From: JAICNR01 sp035699465
GTDB taxonomy: Bacteria > Gemmatimonadota > Gemmatimonadetes > JACCXV01 > JAHWKZ01
Direction: 5' to 3'
Assembly: GCA_035699465.1 (NCBI GenBank)
Contig: DASSPT010000097.1
Span: 1 to 26,545 of the forward strand
DNA length: 26,545 nucleotides
Within the stretch, counting starts at the first letter, position 1. The number at the start of each line of letters is the position of its first letter. The translations under genes were made by a program, and so were the position numbers. Below are positions 23,997 to 26,545 of this stretch, one piece after another. The notes below the pieces were generated by a model, which had not been told where the DNA came from, did not search any database, and saw only the letters and a program-made list of their open reading frames with translations.

Positions 23997-24482
23997 CTAC
24001 GGGGCCCGGGTGCCCACGACGGCGATGTGGATGACAGAGTCGGCCTCGGTGGTCTGGTAATGGGCCACCAGATCGCCTACCAGACGGTCTCCTTCGAGAC
24101 GATACACCGTGTGGGTCCACACCTGGAGGCCCGGCCGCAGCGCGCTCTCGAACTGATCCGTCTCCGTAACGACGCTGTCTCCCGAGACTTCGAGGACGCG
24201 AACCGGAATGACGCCTCGCTCGGGCAGGTCGGGGAAACGGAACGTCCAGCCGGACTGGTCGGCGGTCGCCGTCAACTCGTAGGGAGGAGGGGTCTGTCCC
24301 GTTTCGGTCGTCCCCGTGAAGGTCCACGTTCCCGCGAAGGCCGCGAGCGAAGGCGCGGCGGGTTCGGGAGCCATGGCCGTCGTGTCCTCGACCATCTCGT
24401 CTACGGCGGTTTCCTCTCTGGCGCACCCCATCAGGGCGATGCCAATCGCGAGCGCGAGCCACCGCGGGTTGATCCTCGGCAT
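23997..24482 (-). CDS. Predicted lipoprotein, beta-barrel-like, unknown function
   Basis: A 161-residue exported protein. After a short basic start, a hydrophobic stretch (about residues 8-18) ends in the lipobox L-M-G-C with Cys20, so lipid anchoring is likely. A linker rich in Glu, Ala and Pro (residues 21-48) follows. The rest is alternating strands, beginning F-A-G-T-W-T-F-T-G-T-T-E-T-G, a pattern like lipocalin-type small-barrel lipoproteins. No catalytic motif is visible. The ATG start has GGAG 8 nt upstream. It is flanked by a candidate promoter upstream and the 39-bp dyad downstream, so it may be a single-gene unit. Confidence 0.82.
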   Translation of the reverse strand: MPRINPRWLALAIGIALMGCAREETAVDEMVEDTTAMAPEPAAPSLAAFAGTWTFTGTTETGQTPPPYELTATADQSGWTFRFPDLPERGVIPVRVLEVSGDSVVTETDQFESALRPGLQVWTHTVYRLEGDRLVGDLVAHYQTTEADSVIHIAVVGTRAP

Positions 24483-24526
24483 GAGTCGTCTCCGGACGGT
24501 GAAGGGGGAAGTTCGTGCGAACCTTG

Positions 24527-24556
24527 AAGCATGGCGGGTCGGTACGAGTTCGTCAA
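24527..24556 (-). promoter_or_regulatory. Weak candidate promoter of the lipoprotein gene
   Basis: Minus strand: -35 TTGACG (24551-24556), 18-bp spacer, -10-like ATGCTT (24527-24532), or CATGCT with a 17-bp spacer. It lies in the 90-nt gap behind the Tat-protein gene. The -35 is good and the -10 poor. Confidence 0.35.
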
Positions 24557-24572
24557 TGAGGGTCGGCGAGTG

Positions 24573-25832
24573 TCAGGTAAGCTGTTCCTTCTTCTCCGCT
24601 GCCGGGAACAGGACGTTGTTGAGGATCAGGCGGTAGCCGGGCGAGGTCGGGAACTCGCGCAGGTCTGTCGCGGGATCGCCGACGGCGTGGCGCGGGTCCT
24701 CGGGATCGTGTCCACCGAGAAACGTGAACGAGCCCTCACCGTGATCGCCGTGCACGTACTTGGCGAGCCTCCCGCCGCCGCAGGTCGCGAGCACGACGAC
24801 GCTCGGCTTGAGCGTGTCGGGCCGGTACGATGTCGTAAGGCCGTACCAGTCCGGGAACCGGAGGTCGTGGTCCTGGGTGAGCATCGCGGCGACCGGATCG
24901 ACCGTGGCCGAGAAGCGCTCGACCAGGACCTCGTCGAGGGGAAGCCGCTCGGGCGTATTGACCCGATGTCCGTCGATCGTCGAGAACGGCCCCGAGTCGC
25001 TGGGGTCGATCGCGAAATCGCGGAACGCGAGCGTGCCCGCGAAGTCGGAACCGCCGCCCGAAAGCGCCACGTCGAGGGTCTCGCTCGACGCGCACATCGC
25101 GAACAGGAAGCCCCCCGAGGCCACATAGTCGCGGATTTCGTCGACGACCGCGGCCTTCAGCGCGCGCCCGTCCGCGAAACCGAACTCGTCGGCGGTCGCC
25201 CGGTCGAGCGTCACCGCCTGCTGGTACCAGGCCGCGGTCTGGACGCCGAGCCCGTACTTGCCGTACTGGCCCGTGAAGTCCTCGTGGTGGAGGTGGAGCC
25301 AGTCGACCTCCGCGAGCCCCGCGCGAAGCACCTCGGAGTCCCACAGCGACGTGTACGGGATCTCCGCGAAGTCGAGCGCGAGCCGCACGGCGTCGTCCCA
25401 TGGCGCGGCGTACGGCGGAACGTAGACCGCGATCTTCGGTGCGACCTCGAGCTTCATGGGAACCGTGTCCTCGGTGCCGAGCGCGGCCTGGAGCGCGCCG
25501 GCGGAGGAGGCCGGGTCCTCGGTCCAGACGCCTCGATCGAGCGCCTCGTCCATGGCGGGCGGATGATCGACGAGGAACGCGCCGCCGCGGAAGTTGAGGA
25601 GCCACTCCGCGCGGCCGCCGGACTCTAGCGCGCGGTACACGATCCCGTACGCGCGTAGGGGCTGCGGCTGCTCCTCGTCCATGGGGATGAGGAACGACGC
25701 CGCCCGCGCTCCGGCGCCGAGGGCGGGGTGGGCCGATCGCGTGGTCGCTGCGCCGAGCCTCGATAGCGCGGGGCCGGCGAGAGCGCCGGCGCCCGCGCTC
25801 CCCAGCGCGCGCAGAAACCGCCTGCGGTCCAT
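24573..25832 (-). CDS. Tat-exported protein, unknown function
   Basis: A 419-residue protein. The N-terminus M-D-R-R-R-F-L-R-A-L-G followed by a Gly/Ala-rich stretch is a twin-arginine-type signal, so export of a folded protein is expected. The mature part contains K-I-A-V-Y-V-P-P-Y-A-A-P-W-D-D-A-V near residue 127, W-L-H-L-H-H-E-D-F-T-G-Q-Y-G-K-Y-G, and a G-G-F-L-F-A-M-C-A-S-S-E-T-L-D-V-A-L block that could be a glutamine-amidotransferase-like nucleophile elbow. Similar proteins are, I believe, sometimes labelled asparagine synthetase B in databases; nothing here shows that activity and I do not adopt it. The ATG start overlaps the upstream stop by one base (TAATG) and has a GGAGGGGGG Shine-Dalgarno. 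Confidence 0.85.
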   Translation of the reverse strand: MDRRRFLRALGSAGAGALAGPALSRLGAATTRSAHPALGAGARAASFLIPMDEEQPQPLRAYGIVYRALESGGRAEWLLNFRGGAFLVDHPPAMDEALDRGVWTEDPASSAGALQAALGTEDTVPMKLEVAPKIAVYVPPYAAPWDDAVRLALDFAEIPYTSLWDSEVLRAGLAEVDWLHLHHEDFTGQYGKYGLGVQTAAWYQQAVTLDRATADEFGFADGRALKAAVVDEIRDYVASGGFLFAMCASSETLDVALSGGGSDFAGTLAFRDFAIDPSDSGPFSTIDGHRVNTPERLPLDEVLVERFSATVDPVAAMLTQDHDLRFPDWYGLTTSYRPDTLKPSVVVLATCGGGRLAKYVHGDHGEGSFTFLGGHDPEDPRHAVGDPATDLREFPTSPGYRLILNNVLFPAAEKKEQLT

Positions 25833-26545
25833 TATCCCCCCTCCGCGAGCCGACGGCGCGCGTCGAGCGCGTACGGCGTGCTCGCGTGCTCGTCGACGAC
25901 GGACCTCCAGAGACGCCGCGCGCGCTCCGTGTCCCCGGCCGCCTCGGCCCAGCGTCCGGCCGCGAGGAGGAGCGCCGGGATCTCTCCCGCCGACTTCGCC
26001 GCCTCCGCCGCCCGCTCCAGATCTTCGCTGGCGCCCGCCGGGTCGCCCGCGCGACCGCGCCACTCGGCGGCGAGCGCGAGGACGAGCGAACGGGCGACGT
26101 CGAGCGTGTCGCCGGCGCCGAGGGTCGCCGCGAGATCGGCGAACCGTTCCGAGGCCCCGGCGGGATCGGCGGGCGCGCGGACGAGCGCGTCGCCGAGCTC
26201 GGCCGCGGCCGCCGTAGGCGAGCCCGACTGCGCGAGCGCCTGCGCCAGCCGGACGCGCGCCAGCGCCTCCAGCTCCGCCGGCCCGACCGGCCCCTCGTCG
26301 ATTCCGGCGGCGTACGCGGACAGCGCGCTGTCGGGGAGCGATCGCGACAGGAGCAGGTCGCCCAGGGGAACGGCGAGGATCGCGGGGTCGGCGCCGGCCG
26401 CGAGCGCTTCGTCCACCGCGCGGGCGAGGACCTCGGGGTCGCCCTTCGCGCGCGCGGCCTCGAGCTCGGCCGCGATCTCGAGCGCGCGTGCGCCGGACGC
26501 TCCTCCGAGCCGGGCTTGCTGGTAGCTCTCCGCCGCGGCCGCGGG
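25832..26545 (-). CDS. Helical-repeat (TPR-like) protein, C-terminal part
   Basis: The frame is open from the right window edge to a TAA at 25832-25834, giving 237 visible residues; the N-terminus is outside the window. The GTG at 26414-26416 is internal, since reading continues upstream with good codon use (Y-Q-Q-A-R-L-G-G-A-S-G-A-R-A-L). The sequence is almost wholly helical, Ala-, Leu- and Arg-rich, with repeated pairs of about 34 residues such as A-A-E-L-G-D-A-L and A-G-R-W-A-E-A-A-G-D-T-E-R-A-R-R-L-W, typical of tetratricopeptide-type scaffolds. A YbgF/BamD-like periplasmic role is possible but not shown. Coupled to the Tat-exported protein, it may work with it in the envelope. Confidence 0.78.
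   Translation of the reverse strand, partial: PAAAAESYQQARLGGASGARALEIAAELEAARAKGDPEVLARAVDEALAAGADPAILAVPLGDLLLSRSLPDSALSAYAAGIDEGPVGPAELEALARVRLAQALAQSGSPTAAAAELGDALVRAPADPAGASERFADLAATLGAGDTLDVARSLVLALAAEWRGRAGDPAGASEDLERAAEAAKSAGEIPALLLAAGRWAEAAGDTERARRLWRSVVDEHASTPYALDARRRLAEGG

Noticed and set aside
25833..26063. Upstream extension of the Tat-exported protein to 496 residues
   Set aside because: It would overlap the TPR-like gene in another frame and bury the twin-arginine signal; the ATG with strong Shine-Dalgarno is better.

Overview
High-GC bacterial chromosome segment in which every gene I can support lies on the minus strand, so the genes read from the right edge to the left. Two small secreted or lipoprotein genes and the housekeeping set (rpoD, dnaG, mutS2, yqeY) point to a Gram-negative, respiratory, amino-acid and fatty-acid-oxidising bacterium. 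A Minf_1886-type protein and the general style suggest a poorly cultured phylum (Eisenbacteria, Krumholzibacteriota, Gemmatimonadota or the Planctomycete/Verrucomicrobia side). The phylum is inference only. No mobile element, CRISPR array, rRNA or prophage was seen.

Layout in transcription order (right to left). (a) 26545-23997: a helical-repeat (TPR-like) protein cut by the window edge, a Tat-exported protein of unknown function overlapping it by one base, and a small lipoprotein. (b) 23846-9886: a long metabolic block. It holds a MeaB-type GTPase, a B12-dependent acyl-CoA mutase large subunit, a DHFR-like reductase, the B12-binding small subunit, acyl-CoA dehydrogenase 2, an MBL-fold hydrolase, a geranylgeranyl-reductase-type flavoprotein, thiolase, 3-hydroxyacyl-CoA dehydrogenase, acyl-CoA dehydrogenase 1, leucine/valine dehydrogenase, rpiB, glyA and a YigZ-family protein. 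Many neighbours overlap stop-on-start. (c) 9765-2949: a second long operon led by Hsp20, then a Minf_1886-family protein, zinc ribbon, HAD phosphatase, HIT protein, yqeY, mutS2 and dnaG. rpoD follows with its own promoter. (d) 1285-1: a CAU-anticodon tRNA, a small lipoprotein, tRNA-Val(CAC) and the start of an unrecognised gene.

The most interesting reading is of block (b). The mutase would normally be named methylmalonyl-CoA mutase, but the two residues that read the substrate carboxylate in that enzyme (Tyr and Arg) are Phe104 and Gln222 here, with identical 118-residue spacing. That is the isobutyryl-CoA mutase signature. Together with branched-chain amino acid dehydrogenase, two acyl-CoA dehydrogenases, hydroxyacyl-CoA dehydrogenase and thiolase, the block could carry valine carbon through isobutyryl-CoA, n-butyryl-CoA and acetoacetyl-CoA to acetyl-CoA, avoiding propionyl-CoA. 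The 2-oxoacid dehydrogenase and crotonase steps are not in the window.

Other points: dnaG appears to start at CTG, coupled to the mutS2 stop; many starts are GTG or TTG; several candidate promoters share an 18-bp spacer and a TANCTT-like -10; and a 39-bp dyad covers the candidate promoter of the mutase block.
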